NCBI RefSeq assembly: GCF_900109145.1
Contig: NZ_FNYY01000017.1
Location: forward strand, 35,337 to 99,336
Reading direction: 5' to 3'
DNA: 64,000 bases
Source: Marinovum algicola
GTDB taxonomy: Bacteria; Pseudomonadota; Alphaproteobacteria; Rhodobacterales; Rhodobacteraceae
Shown: positions 54,404-62,509 of the stretch, piece by piece
How positions within the stretch are numbered: the first letter of the stretch is position 1
Layout: every line of letters begins with the position of its first letter
Program-made: the position numbers and the translations under genes
The notes under the pieces: generated by a model
Database searches by the model: none
What the model saw: only the letters and a program-made list of their open reading frames with translations
What the model was told of the DNA's origin: nothing

Positions 54404-55468
54404 ATGCTGACGAAAAACCGCCATAATGGGGTCACCTTGGCGCACCGACCGACCATCAAAGATGTCGCAAAGGCGGCTGGCGTTAGTGTCACGACCGTCG
54501 ATCGCGCGATCAATGGACGCGCCCAGGTGCGCGCCGAGACCCTGAGAAAGATCGCCGATGCGGCGCATCGGATCGGCTATCACGGCAAGGGGCTGTTCGA
54601 GGGCCGGTTGACCGCGCATCTACCCGAGGTGACGCTGGGCTTTGTGCTGTTGAAGCAGGCGCAGGAGTTCTATCGCAACTTCGCCACCGAGATCGAACGC
54701 GCGGTTGCCGCCAGGACCGACATTCGCGGCCGCGCGGTGATCCGCTATTCCACCTCGCAATCGCCGGCGGAATTTGCCGCACTGCTGACCGATCTGGGCA
54801 AAAGCTGCGACGTGATCGCCGCCACTGCGGTCAACGACCAGAAGCTCGACCGCATCGTGCAGGACCTCAAGGATGACGGCATCCCGGTGTTTTCCCTGCT
54901 GAACGATTTCGCCCAGGGCATCCGCAAGAATTACGTCGGGCTCAACAACATCAAGGTCGGGCGGCTGGCAGCTTGGCTGATCACGCGGACAGTCAAAAGC
55001 CCCGGAAAGCTGGCGATTTTTGTTGGCGGCAACCGCTGGCACGGCCATGACCTGCGCGAGGTCGGGTTCCGGTCCTTTGTGCGCGGCGCCGGTGCCGGGT
55101 TCGAGGTGCTCGACACGCTGGTCAACCTGGAGACCCGGCAGCTGACCTACGAGGCGACGCTTGACCTGATCGACCGTCACCCGGACCTGCGCGGCATCTA
55201 TGTCGCCGGCGGCGGGATGGAGGGCGCAATTGCCGCGCTGCGTGAGAAACACCCCGCGCCGCGGATCTCGCTGGCGGTCAACGAGCTGACGGCGGACAGC
55301 CGCGCGGCGCTGATCGACGGCTATGCGGTCATGGCGATTTCCACCCCGCTGACGGACCTCTGTACGGACCTGATCGAGATGATGGTGAAATCGGTGGGCG
55401 CCGATGACGACGGCGTGGCGGGGCAGCATTTCCTCGAACCACGGCTCTATTTGCCCGAAATGGTGTGA
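54404..55468 (+). CDS. LacI-family transcriptional regulator of the inositol cluster
   Basis: This 354-aa protein has a LacI helix-turn-helix at residues about 20-45 (PTIKDVAKAAGVSVTTVDRA) and the hinge helix (RKIADAAHRIGYH), then a sugar-binding-protein-like effector domain. The start at 54404 was chosen as the first Met before the HTH; the upstream open frame has no matching family sequence. It directly precedes the inositol genes with two palindromes between, so it is the likely inositol repressor. The ligand is probably an inositol intermediate. Confidence 0.85.
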   Translation: MLTKNRHNGVTLAHRPTIKDVAKAAGVSVTTVDRAINGRAQVRAETLRKIADAAHRIGYHGKGLFEGRLTAHLPEVTLGFVLLKQAQEFYRNFATEIERAVAARTDIRGRAVIRYSTSQSPAEFAALLTDLGKSCDVIAATAVNDQKLDRIVQDLKDDGIPVFSLLNDFAQGIRKNYVGLNNIKVGRLAAWLITRTVKSPGKLAIFVGGNRWHGHDLREVGFRSFVRGAGAGFEVLDTLVNLETRQLTYEATLDLIDRHPDLRGIYVAGGGMEGAIAALREKHPAPRISLAVNELTADSRAALIDGYAVMAISTPLTDLCTDLIEMMVKSVGADDDGVAGQHFLEPRLYLPEMV

Positions 55469-55487
55469 TGACATAAATACGTCATCA
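55466..55487. promoter_or_regulatory. Operator-like inverted repeat 1 before the inositol genes
   Basis: TGATGAC (55466-55472) and GTCATCA (55481-55487) are perfect 7-bp arms with an 8-nt spacer. The left arm includes the regulator's own stop codon. The core GTCAT/ATGAC is shared with the repeat at 55502-55517. Confidence 0.6.
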
Positions 55488-55501
55488 AGTACCGAATGAA
55501 T

Positions 55502-55517
55502 GCGTCATGAATGACGC
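55502..55517. promoter_or_regulatory. Operator-like inverted repeat 2 before the inositol genes
   Basis: GCGTCATGAATGACGC is a palindrome with perfect 7-bp arms and a 2-nt centre, 94 nt before the isomerase ATG. Its shared core with 55466-55487 suggests both are bound by the LacI-type protein encoded just upstream. Confidence 0.6.
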
Positions 55518-55611
55518 GATATCTGCCAGCTCAGATTGACCGAATCTCCCCAAACTGCGCAAGTGAGCGCATCCGACGGGCGCTGACAGCCCTGCGGCGG
55601 GGGGGTACACC

Positions 55612-56427
55612 ATGAAGACAACTTTGAACCATATGACGGTGCCCGGTCTGGGCTATGCCGAGTTTCTCGATCTTGCCGCGCGGCTGAGCTGCATCGGCGT
55701 CGAGGTGCGCAACGACATCGCCCGCCCGCTGTTCGACGGCATCGCCCCGGAGGAGGCCGGAAAGATCGCCCGCGACAAGGGGCTGCGACTGGTCGGGTTG
55801 AGCCAGGTCTACCCGTTCAACGACTGGACGTCCGAGCGTGAAGCCCAAGTGCAGGCGCTGATCGACATCGCCAAGGCGGCGGGAGCCGAGACCATCAGCC
55901 TGATCCCGCGAAACGACGGCACGGGGCTTGGCAACGGCGAACGCCAGGCCAATCTGCGCATCGCGCTGAAAGGCGTGCTGCCGCTGCTTCAGGCCGCCGG
56001 GATGACCGCGCTGGTCGAGCCGCTGGGTTTTCAGCGCTCTTCGCTGCGCTCCAAGGCCGAGCTGGTCGAGACCATCGCGGCGATCGGTGGCGAAGACCAT
56101 TTCAAGCTGGTGCATGACACCTTCCACCACAAGCTGGCCGAGGGCGGGCCGCTTTATCCCGAGCAGACCGGCATCGTGCATATCTCGGCAGTGACCGACC
56201 CGGCGCTGGCGGTCCACGAGATGGAGGATGAACACCGCGTGCTGGTCGATGGCCAGGACCGGCTGGGCAATGTCGACCAGATCGCGGCGCTGCTGGCGGC
56301 GGGCTATGACGGACCGATTTCCTACGAATGCTTCTCGCCCGAGACCCAGGCGATGCCGGATCCCTATTCCGAGATCCGGCGCTCGTTCGACTTTATCGCA
56401 TCGCAACTTCAGGCGCGCGCCGCCTGA
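55612..56427 (+). CDS. TIM-barrel sugar isomerase, inosose isomerase-like (IolI/IolE/hydroxypyruvate-isomerase family)
   Basis: This 271-aa AP-endonuclease-2-type TIM barrel has metal-site residues in ALVEPLGFQ (Glu), KLVHDTFHHKL (Asp/His), VHISAVTDP (His) and YECFSPE (Glu). The family covers inosose isomerase IolI, inosose dehydratase IolE and hydroxypyruvate isomerase; the inositol neighbourhood favours IolI. It is the first structural gene behind the palindromes. Its stop lies 78 nt before the binding-protein ATG. Confidence 0.8.
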   Translation: MKTTLNHMTVPGLGYAEFLDLAARLSCIGVEVRNDIARPLFDGIAPEEAGKIARDKGLRLVGLSQVYPFNDWTSEREAQVQALIDIAKAAGAETISLIPRNDGTGLGNGERQANLRIALKGVLPLLQAAGMTALVEPLGFQRSSLRSKAELVETIAAIGGEDHFKLVHDTFHHKLAEGGPLYPEQTGIVHISAVTDPALAVHEMEDEHRVLVDGQDRLGNVDQIAALLAAGYDGPISYECFSPETQAMPDPYSEIRRSFDFIASQLQARAA

Positions 56428-56505
56428 CTGCGCAAGACGGGCCCCGCAACGGGGCTTCCGGCCAGGAGAACGGTGCGCCGGACACCACACAAGGGAGGAA
56501 ACCCA

Positions 56506-57450
56506 ATGAAAAAGACCCTGACTGCCGCGGCCTTGACCGTGCTCATGTCATCCACCGCAATGGCCGAAAACATTGGCGTGTCGATGGCGCTCTTTGATGA
56601 CAATTTCCTGACCGTGCTGCGCAACGGCATTCAGGAACAGGCCGACGGAATGGAAGGCGTCGATGTCCAGATCGAAGACGCCCAGAACGACGTGGCGCGC
56701 CAGCTCGACCAGATCAACAACTTCGTAGCCTCCGGCGTGGACGCGATCATCGTCAACCCGGTCGACACTTCGGCCACCCAGGCGATGACCCAGGCCGCCG
56801 AGGCCGCCGGCGTGCCGCTGGTCTATGTCAACCGCGAGCCGATCAACGTCGACACCCTGCCCGACAGCCAGGCCTTCGTGGCTTCTGACGAGGCGGAATC
56901 CGGCACTTTGGAAACCATCGAGATCTGCAACATCCTGGCCAATATGGGCCGCGATCCGGCGCGGGTCTACATCCTGATGGGCGAGCTGTCGAACCAGGCT
57001 GCGGTGATGCGGACCAAGGACATCGACGACGTGATCGCCGCCGGTAAATGCGCCGTGGAGATCGAGGAAATCGACCGTCAGACCGCCAACTGGTCGCGCG
57101 AACAGGCCACCAGCCTGATGACCAACTGGCTGTCCTCGGGAGAGCCCTTCGACGCGGTGATCGCCAACAACGACGAAATGGCCATCGGCGCGATCCAGGC
57201 GATGAAGGCCTCTGGCATCGCGATGGAGGACGTGGTTGTCGGCGGCGTCGACGCCACCCAGGATGCACTCTCGGCGATGCAGGCGGGCGAGCTGGACGTG
57301 ACCGTGTTCCAGAATGCGGCGGCCCAAGGCGGCGGCGCGCTTCAGGCGGCACTGCAACTGGCGCGGGGCGAGGCGGTGGACCAGAAGGTTTATATCCCCT
57401 TCGAGCTGGTGACCCCGGACAACATGGAAAGCTACATGTCGAAGAACTGA
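56506..57450 (+). CDS. Inositol/sugar ABC transporter periplasmic binding protein (RbsB/IbpA type)
   Basis: This 314-aa exported protein has a signal peptide (MKKTLTAAALTVLMSSTAMA) and an RbsB-like body (QIEDAQNDVARQLDQINNFV, GVDAIIVNPVDTSATQAM, AVIANNDEMAIGAIQAMK). Start 56506 is supported by AAGGGAGG 9 nt upstream. Its place beside iolG and iolC makes myo-inositol the expected ligand, as with IbpA. A stem-loop follows the gene. Confidence 0.88.
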   Translation: MKKTLTAAALTVLMSSTAMAENIGVSMALFDDNFLTVLRNGIQEQADGMEGVDVQIEDAQNDVARQLDQINNFVASGVDAIIVNPVDTSATQAMTQAAEAAGVPLVYVNREPINVDTLPDSQAFVASDEAESGTLETIEICNILANMGRDPARVYILMGELSNQAAVMRTKDIDDVIAAGKCAVEIEEIDRQTANWSREQATSLMTNWLSSGEPFDAVIANNDEMAIGAIQAMKASGIAMEDVVVGGVDATQDALSAMQAGELDVTVFQNAAAQGGGALQAALQLARGEAVDQKVYIPFELVTPDNMESYMSKN

Positions 57451-57469
57451 GCCTGACGAGACCAAACCC

Positions 57470-57498
57470 CGGGAGCGGCGCGCGACGCGCCGTTCCCG
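57470..57498 (+). promoter_or_regulatory. Stem-loop after the inositol binding-protein gene
   Basis: Positions 57470-57482 pair with 57486-57498 in a 13-bp stem containing one G-U pair, around a 3-nt loop. It lies 19 nt after the stop, with no T-run. It is the plus-strand counterpart of the hairpins after ugpB, phnD and the second dctP. Confidence 0.65.
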
Positions 57499-57535
57499 AC
57501 TGTGAAAGCGCCCTTTCCACGGGAGGAGACGGGAC

Positions 57536-58624
57536 ATGTCCGACCAGACATCGCAAGGCGTAGGCGGGTTGACCTTCGACCACAAGAAGCGCGCCTGGCC
57601 CAATGAATTCAACGTCTTTCTGGCGCTGATCCTGATCACCCTGTTGTTCGAGGTGCTGGGCCAGGTGCTGCCTTACATGAACGGCCAGAGCATGCTGTTC
57701 GATTTCAACGAGGCCCGCGACGGTACCATCCTGAACATGGCGCGGATCAAGATCATTATCCTTCAGGTGGCGATCATCGGCATCATCTCGCTGGGCGTGA
57801 CCCAGGTGATCATCTCGGGCGGCATCGACCTGTCCTCCGGCCCGCTGGTCGGCGCGACGGCGATGATCGCCATGTCGTTCGCCCAGACCGAGCTGGTCAA
57901 TGGCAACCCCAACCCCAAGGCGGTCTTCGGTCTCTGGGCGATGGATCTGCCGGTGATCGTGCCGGTGATCGTCGGGCTTGCTTTCGGCGCGCTGATCGGA
58001 TCGATCAACGGGTTCTTCGTGGCCTTCGCCCGCATTCCCCCCTTCATCGCCACGCTGGGCATGTTCCTCGTCTGCCGCGGCATCTCGCAATGGTGGACCA
58101 AGGGCCAGCCGGTGTCCTTCCCGACCGATAGCTATGCCTGGATCGGTAGCGGCATGATGCCCGTGGTCTGGTTCATCGGCCTTGCGGTCGTGCTGCAACT
58201 GATCATGCGCTACACCGTCTACGGCAAACACACCTATGCCATCGGCTCGAACGAGGATGCGGCGCGGATGTCGGGCATCAACATCCGCCGGCACAAGGTC
58301 ATGGTCTACATGATTGCCTCGATCCTCGCCGCTTTTGCCGCTATCGTGCTGAGCTCCAAGAACCTCACCGCGCAGGCCGGCATGGGCCAGTTCTACGAGC
58401 TCTATGGCATCGCCATGGCCGTCATCGGCGGGGTCAGCCTGACCGGCGGGCGCGGCTCGATCATCGGCACGGTGCTTGGCGCCATGGTCTTCGGCGTGAT
58501 CCAGTCCGGCTTCACCTTCATCAAGCTCGACGCCTTCTATCAGCTGATGGCGATGGGGGCGATCATCATCGGGGCCGTGGTCCTCGACCAATGGCGGCAG
58601 CAACGCGCCGCGGCCAGAGCATAG
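57536..58624 (+). CDS. Inositol/sugar ABC transporter permease (RbsC/IatP type)
   Basis: This 362-aa membrane protein has 8-10 hydrophobic spans and the RbsC features GVTQVIISGGIDLSSGPLVG, GSINGFFVAFARIPPFIATLG and YAIGSNEDAARMSGINIRRH. It forms the channel of the inositol importer. It starts behind GGGAGGAGAC and is followed after 11 nt by the ATPase gene. Confidence 0.89.
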   Translation: MSDQTSQGVGGLTFDHKKRAWPNEFNVFLALILITLLFEVLGQVLPYMNGQSMLFDFNEARDGTILNMARIKIIILQVAIIGIISLGVTQVIISGGIDLSSGPLVGATAMIAMSFAQTELVNGNPNPKAVFGLWAMDLPVIVPVIVGLAFGALIGSINGFFVAFARIPPFIATLGMFLVCRGISQWWTKGQPVSFPTDSYAWIGSGMMPVVWFIGLAVVLQLIMRYTVYGKHTYAIGSNEDAARMSGINIRRHKVMVYMIASILAAFAAIVLSSKNLTAQAGMGQFYELYGIAMAVIGGVSLTGGRGSIIGTVLGAMVFGVIQSGFTFIKLDAFYQLMAMGAIIIGAVVLDQWRQQRAAARA

Positions 58625-58635
58625 GGAGACCCGAC

Positions 58636-59409
58636 ATGAGCGATATCATCCTCGAGACCCGCGATCTGACCAAGCACTACGGCGGCGTGCATGCGCTCGA
58701 AGGTGCCAACTTCACCCTGCGGCGTGGCGAACACGTGGCCATCATGGGCGACAACGGTGCCGGCAAATCGACCTTCGTGCGCCAGATCACCGGCGTCGAA
58801 CAGCGCACCCGGGGCGAGATCATCTTTGACGGCAAGCCGGTGCATTTTGCCGGCCCGCTCGAGGCGCGCAATGCCGGCATCGAGACGGTGTTCCAGACCC
58901 TGGCGCTGGCCGATCAGCTCGATGTGCCCGACAACCTCTTTCTCGGGCGCGAGATCACCAAGTACAACTGGCTGGGCCCCTTCCGGATGCTGGATTACAA
59001 GGCGATGCGCCAGCGCACCATGGATGCGCTGGTCAAGACCGGCGTCAAGATCCCCAACATCCGCGGCTCGATCGAGCGGATGTCGGGCGGCCAGCGGCAA
59101 TGCGTGGCAATTGCCCGCACCGCCACCTTCCACTCCAAGCTGACCATCATGGACGAGCCCACAGCGGCGCTCGGCGTGCAGGAGACCGCGCAGGTGGAAA
59201 ACATCGTCCGCACGCTCAAGGAAGCCGGCGAGCCGCTGATCCTGATCAGCCACAACATGCGGCAGGTGATGGATCTGGTGGACCGGATCGTGGTGTTCCG
59301 CCGCGGGAGGATCTGCGCCAACCTCCGCAAGGAAGAGACCAACGGCGAAGATGTCGTGGCCTATATCACCGGCGCCAAGACCCAGCCCGAATACGAGGAG
59401 GCCGCCTGA
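58636..59409 (+). CDS. Inositol/sugar ABC transporter ATPase, single-domain form
   Basis: This 257-aa ATPase has Walker A GDNGAGKST, a slightly degenerate signature MSGGQRQCVAI (Cys in place of the usual Arg), and Walker B TIMDEPTAALG. RbsA/MglA-type sugar transporters normally carry two ATPase modules in one ~500-aa protein, but this one has a single module. It presumably acts as a homodimer. The start at 58636 follows a GGGAG ribosome-binding site. Confidence 0.87.
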   Translation: MSDIILETRDLTKHYGGVHALEGANFTLRRGEHVAIMGDNGAGKSTFVRQITGVEQRTRGEIIFDGKPVHFAGPLEARNAGIETVFQTLALADQLDVPDNLFLGREITKYNWLGPFRMLDYKAMRQRTMDALVKTGVKIPNIRGSIERMSGGQRQCVAIARTATFHSKLTIMDEPTAALGVQETAQVENIVRTLKEAGEPLILISHNMRQVMDLVDRIVVFRRGRICANLRKEETNGEDVVAYITGAKTQPEYEEAA

Positions 59410-59545
59410 CGCTTCCGGGGCCGGTCAATGCTCCCTGCATCGGCCCCCGGCATCCGCCCTCTTCCCGACGCGGCCGGCGAACCCTCTTCCGCCGGTCGCG
59501 CATAACAGATGCGGCCCGTCCGCGATTACGCCCAACGAGGACAAC

Positions 59546-60556
59546 ATGACAGTCAACTTCGCCATTCTCGGCGCCGGCCGCATCGGACAGGTCCATGCCC
59601 GCGCCGTCACCGCCACCCCCGGCGCCCGCCTTGTCGCCATCTCCGACCCGATGGCCGAAGCCGCCGGAAAAGTCGCCGAGGCCTATGGCTGCGATATCCG
59701 CAGCATCGACGAGATTGCCGCCAGCGACGACGTGCAGGCAGTGGCGATCTGCACCCCCACCAACACCCATGCCGACCTGATCGAGCAGTTCGCCCGCGCC
59801 GGCAAAGCAGTGTTCTGCGAGAAACCCATCGACCTGAACCTGAACCGGGTGAAGACCTGCCTCGACACCGTGGCGGCGGAAAAGGCCACCCTGATGGTGG
59901 GCTTCAACCGCCGCTTCGATCCCGACTTCATGGCGCTGAAAGCCGCGATCGACCAGGGCCGTATCGGCGCGGTCGAGATGGTCACCGTCAGCAGCCGCGA
60001 CCCCGGCGCGCCGCCGGCCGATTACATCAAGGTCTCCGGCGGCATCTTCCGCGACATGACGATCCACGACTTCGACGTGGCGCGCTGGCTGCTCGGCGAA
60101 GAGATCGAGACCGTGCAGGCCGCCGCCTCGGTCCTGACCGATCCCGAAATCGGCACGCTCGGCGATTACGACAGCGTCAACGTCATCCTGACCACCGCCA
60201 GCGGCAAGCACTGCACCATCACCAATTCGCGCCGCGCCACCTATGGCTATGACCAGCGGATCGAGGTTCTGGGCTCCAAGGGTGCGGTCTCGGCCGAGAA
60301 CCACCGCGAGGCCAATATCGAGATCGCCGATGCCGAGGGCTTCCACCGCCCGCCGCTGCTCAACTTCTTCATGTCGCGTTACACCCAGGCCTATGCCAAC
60401 GAGATCGCGGCTTTCGTCGCCGCGGTGGCCCAGGGTGCCGCGACGCCCACCACCGGGCAGGACGGGCTGATGGCGCTGGCGCTGGCGGAGGCGGCGCTGA
60501 AATCGGTGGCCGAGGGCCGTGCGGTGAAACTCGCCGAGGTGCTCGACGGCGCGTGA
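59546..60556 (+). CDS. iolG: myo-Inositol 2-dehydrogenase
   Basis: This 336-aa Gfo/Idh/MocA-family enzyme oxidises myo-inositol to scyllo-inosose with NAD+. It shows GAGRIGQVHARAV, the catalytic CEKPID lysine and GGIFRDMTIHDFDVARWLLG with the Asp/His catalytic pair. The start at 59546 fits the Rossmann opening; upstream open frame is not coding. It leads iolC and iolD in the same direction. Scyllo- or chiro-inositol activity is also possible. Confidence 0.88.
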   Translation: MTVNFAILGAGRIGQVHARAVTATPGARLVAISDPMAEAAGKVAEAYGCDIRSIDEIAASDDVQAVAICTPTNTHADLIEQFARAGKAVFCEKPIDLNLNRVKTCLDTVAAEKATLMVGFNRRFDPDFMALKAAIDQGRIGAVEMVTVSSRDPGAPPADYIKVSGGIFRDMTIHDFDVARWLLGEEIETVQAAASVLTDPEIGTLGDYDSVNVILTTASGKHCTITNSRRATYGYDQRIEVLGSKGAVSAENHREANIEIADAEGFHRPPLLNFFMSRYTQAYANEIAAFVAAVAQGAATPTTGQDGLMALALAEAALKSVAEGRAVKLAEVLDGA

Positions 60557-60583
60557 GCCACGGGCGACCGGGAAGGAACGGAT

Positions 60584-62509
60584 ATGACACAGACACTTGA
60601 CCTGATCACCATCGGCCGGTCGTCGGTGGATCTTTACGGCGCGCAGGTTGGCGGGCGGCTGGAGGACATGGGGTCCTTTGACAAGTACATTGGCGGCTCG
60701 CCGACCAATATCGCCTGCGGCACGGCACGGCTGGGGTTGCGTTCGGCCGTGATCACCGGGGTGGGGGACGAGCATATGGGCCGCTTCATCACCGAGCAGC
60801 TGGCGCGTGAGGGGGTGAGCACCGAGGGCGTCAAGGTCGACCCGGAGCGGCTGACCGCGCTGGTGCTCCTGGGCATCCGCGACCAAGAGCAGTTTCCGCT
60901 GATCTTCTACCGCGAGAATTGCGCCGACATGGGGCTGACCGAGGATGACATCGACCCCGATTTCATCCGCCGGGCGCGGGCGGTGGTGGCGACCGGCACG
61001 CATCTGTCGAACCCCAAGGTCGAGGCGGCGACGCTGAAGGCGCTGGAGATCGCGCGGGCGGCGGGGGCGAGATGCGCGCTGGACATCGATTACCGGCCCA
61101 ACCTCTGGGGGGTGGCGGGCCATGGCGCGGGCGAGCGCCGCTTTGTCGAAAGCGCCGCGGTGACCGCCAAGTTGCAGGAAAGCCTGCCGCTGTTCGACCT
61201 GATTGTCGGCACCGAGGAAGAGTTCCACATCGCCGGCGGCTCGACCGACACGGTCGCGGCGCTGCGCGCGGTGCGGGCGGTCTCGGGTGCGACGCTGGTC
61301 TGCAAACGCGGCGCTTCGGGCGCGGTGGCCTTCACCGGCGCGATCCCCGACAGCCTCGATGAGGGCGAGACAGGCCCCGGTTTCCCGATCGAGGTGTTCA
61401 ACGTGCTGGGCGCGGGCGATGGCTTCATGTCGGGGTTGCTGAAGGGCTGGCTCGATGGAGAGGACTGGCCCACCGCGCTCAAATACGCCAATGCCTGCGG
61501 CGCTTTCGCGGTCAGCCGCCATGGCTGTACCCCGGCCTATCCCAGCTGGGAAGAGCTGCAATTCTTCTTCGACCGGGGCCTGCAACGGCCCGACCTCAGG
61601 AACGATGCCGCGTTGGAGCAGGTGCATTGGGCGACCACCCGCTCTTCCAGATCGGGGGGCGACTGGTCGCAGGTCAAGACCTTTGCCTTCGACCACCGCC
61701 TTCAGCTCGAGGAGATGGACGGCTATACCCTGGAAAAGGGCGGCCGGTTCAAGGAACTCTGCCTTGAGGCCGCGCTGCGGGTGCAGGCCGGCCGGCCGGG
61801 CTACGGCATCCTCTGCGACAACCGCATCGGGCGCGCGGCGCTGCACCGGGCCTCCGGCAGCGGGCTGTGGATCGGGCGGCCGACGGAGCTTCCGGGCTCG
61901 CGGCCGATCGCCTTCGAGCCGGAACTGGGCGCCGATCTCGGCCAGTTCCGCGAATGGGCCCGCGAGAATGTGGTCAAGCTGCTGGTCTTCTGCCACCCCG
62001 ACGACGCTGCCGACACGATGGCCGCGCAGGTCGGGCAGGTGACGCGCCTGTTCACGGCGGCGCGGCGCAACGGGCTGGAATTCCTGCTGGAACTCATCCC
62101 GTCCAAGGTCGGGCCGGTGGATGACGAGACCTCGGCCAGGCTGATCCAGCGCTTCTATGATGCCGGCGTCTTTCCCGACTGGTGGAAGCTGGAGCCGTTC
62201 AGAACCGAGGCGGCCTGGGCGAATGCGGTGGCAGCCATCACCCGCAACGATCCGCGCAGCCGCGGCATCGTGGTGCTGGGGCTCGACGCGCCGGAAGAGG
62301 CGCTGGCGGAGAGCTTTGCGCTGGCCGCGAAACAGCCGCTGGTCAAGGGCTTTGCCGTGGGGCGCACGATCTTTGGCCCGGCCGCGCGGCGCTGGCTGGC
62401 CGGCGAGATCACCGATGCCGAGGCGGTGGCCGAAATGGCCGAGAACTACAGCCGCCTGTGCACCATCTGGGACAAGGCCCGCGCCCGGGCCATGGAGGAG
62501 GCCACATGA
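60584..62509 (+). CDS. iolC: Bifunctional 5-dehydro-2-deoxygluconokinase with DUF2090 C-terminal domain
   Basis: This 641-aa protein has an N-terminal PfkB kinase (IGRSSVDLYGAQVGG; GGSPTNIACGTARLG; anion-hole FNVLGAGDGFMSGL near 269-282) that phosphorylates 2-deoxy-5-keto-gluconate. From about residue 330 a DUF2090 domain follows, seen fused to IolC in many proteobacteria and related to aldolases, possibly the IolJ step. Its stop overlaps iolD by 4 nt. Full length for the fused form. Confidence 0.92.
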   Translation: MTQTLDLITIGRSSVDLYGAQVGGRLEDMGSFDKYIGGSPTNIACGTARLGLRSAVITGVGDEHMGRFITEQLAREGVSTEGVKVDPERLTALVLLGIRDQEQFPLIFYRENCADMGLTEDDIDPDFIRRARAVVATGTHLSNPKVEAATLKALEIARAAGARCALDIDYRPNLWGVAGHGAGERRFVESAAVTAKLQESLPLFDLIVGTEEEFHIAGGSTDTVAALRAVRAVSGATLVCKRGASGAVAFTGAIPDSLDEGETGPGFPIEVFNVLGAGDGFMSGLLKGWLDGEDWPTALKYANACGAFAVSRHGCTPAYPSWEELQFFFDRGLQRPDLRNDAALEQVHWATTRSSRSGGDWSQVKTFAFDHRLQLEEMDGYTLEKGGRFKELCLEAALRVQAGRPGYGILCDNRIGRAALHRASGSGLWIGRPTELPGSRPIAFEPELGADLGQFREWARENVVKLLVFCHPDDAADTMAAQVGQVTRLFTAARRNGLEFLLELIPSKVGPVDDETSARLIQRFYDAGVFPDWWKLEPFRTEAAWANAVAAITRNDPRSRGIVVLGLDAPEEALAESFALAAKQPLVKGFAVGRTIFGPAARRWLAGEITDAEAVAEMAENYSRLCTIWDKARARAMEEAT

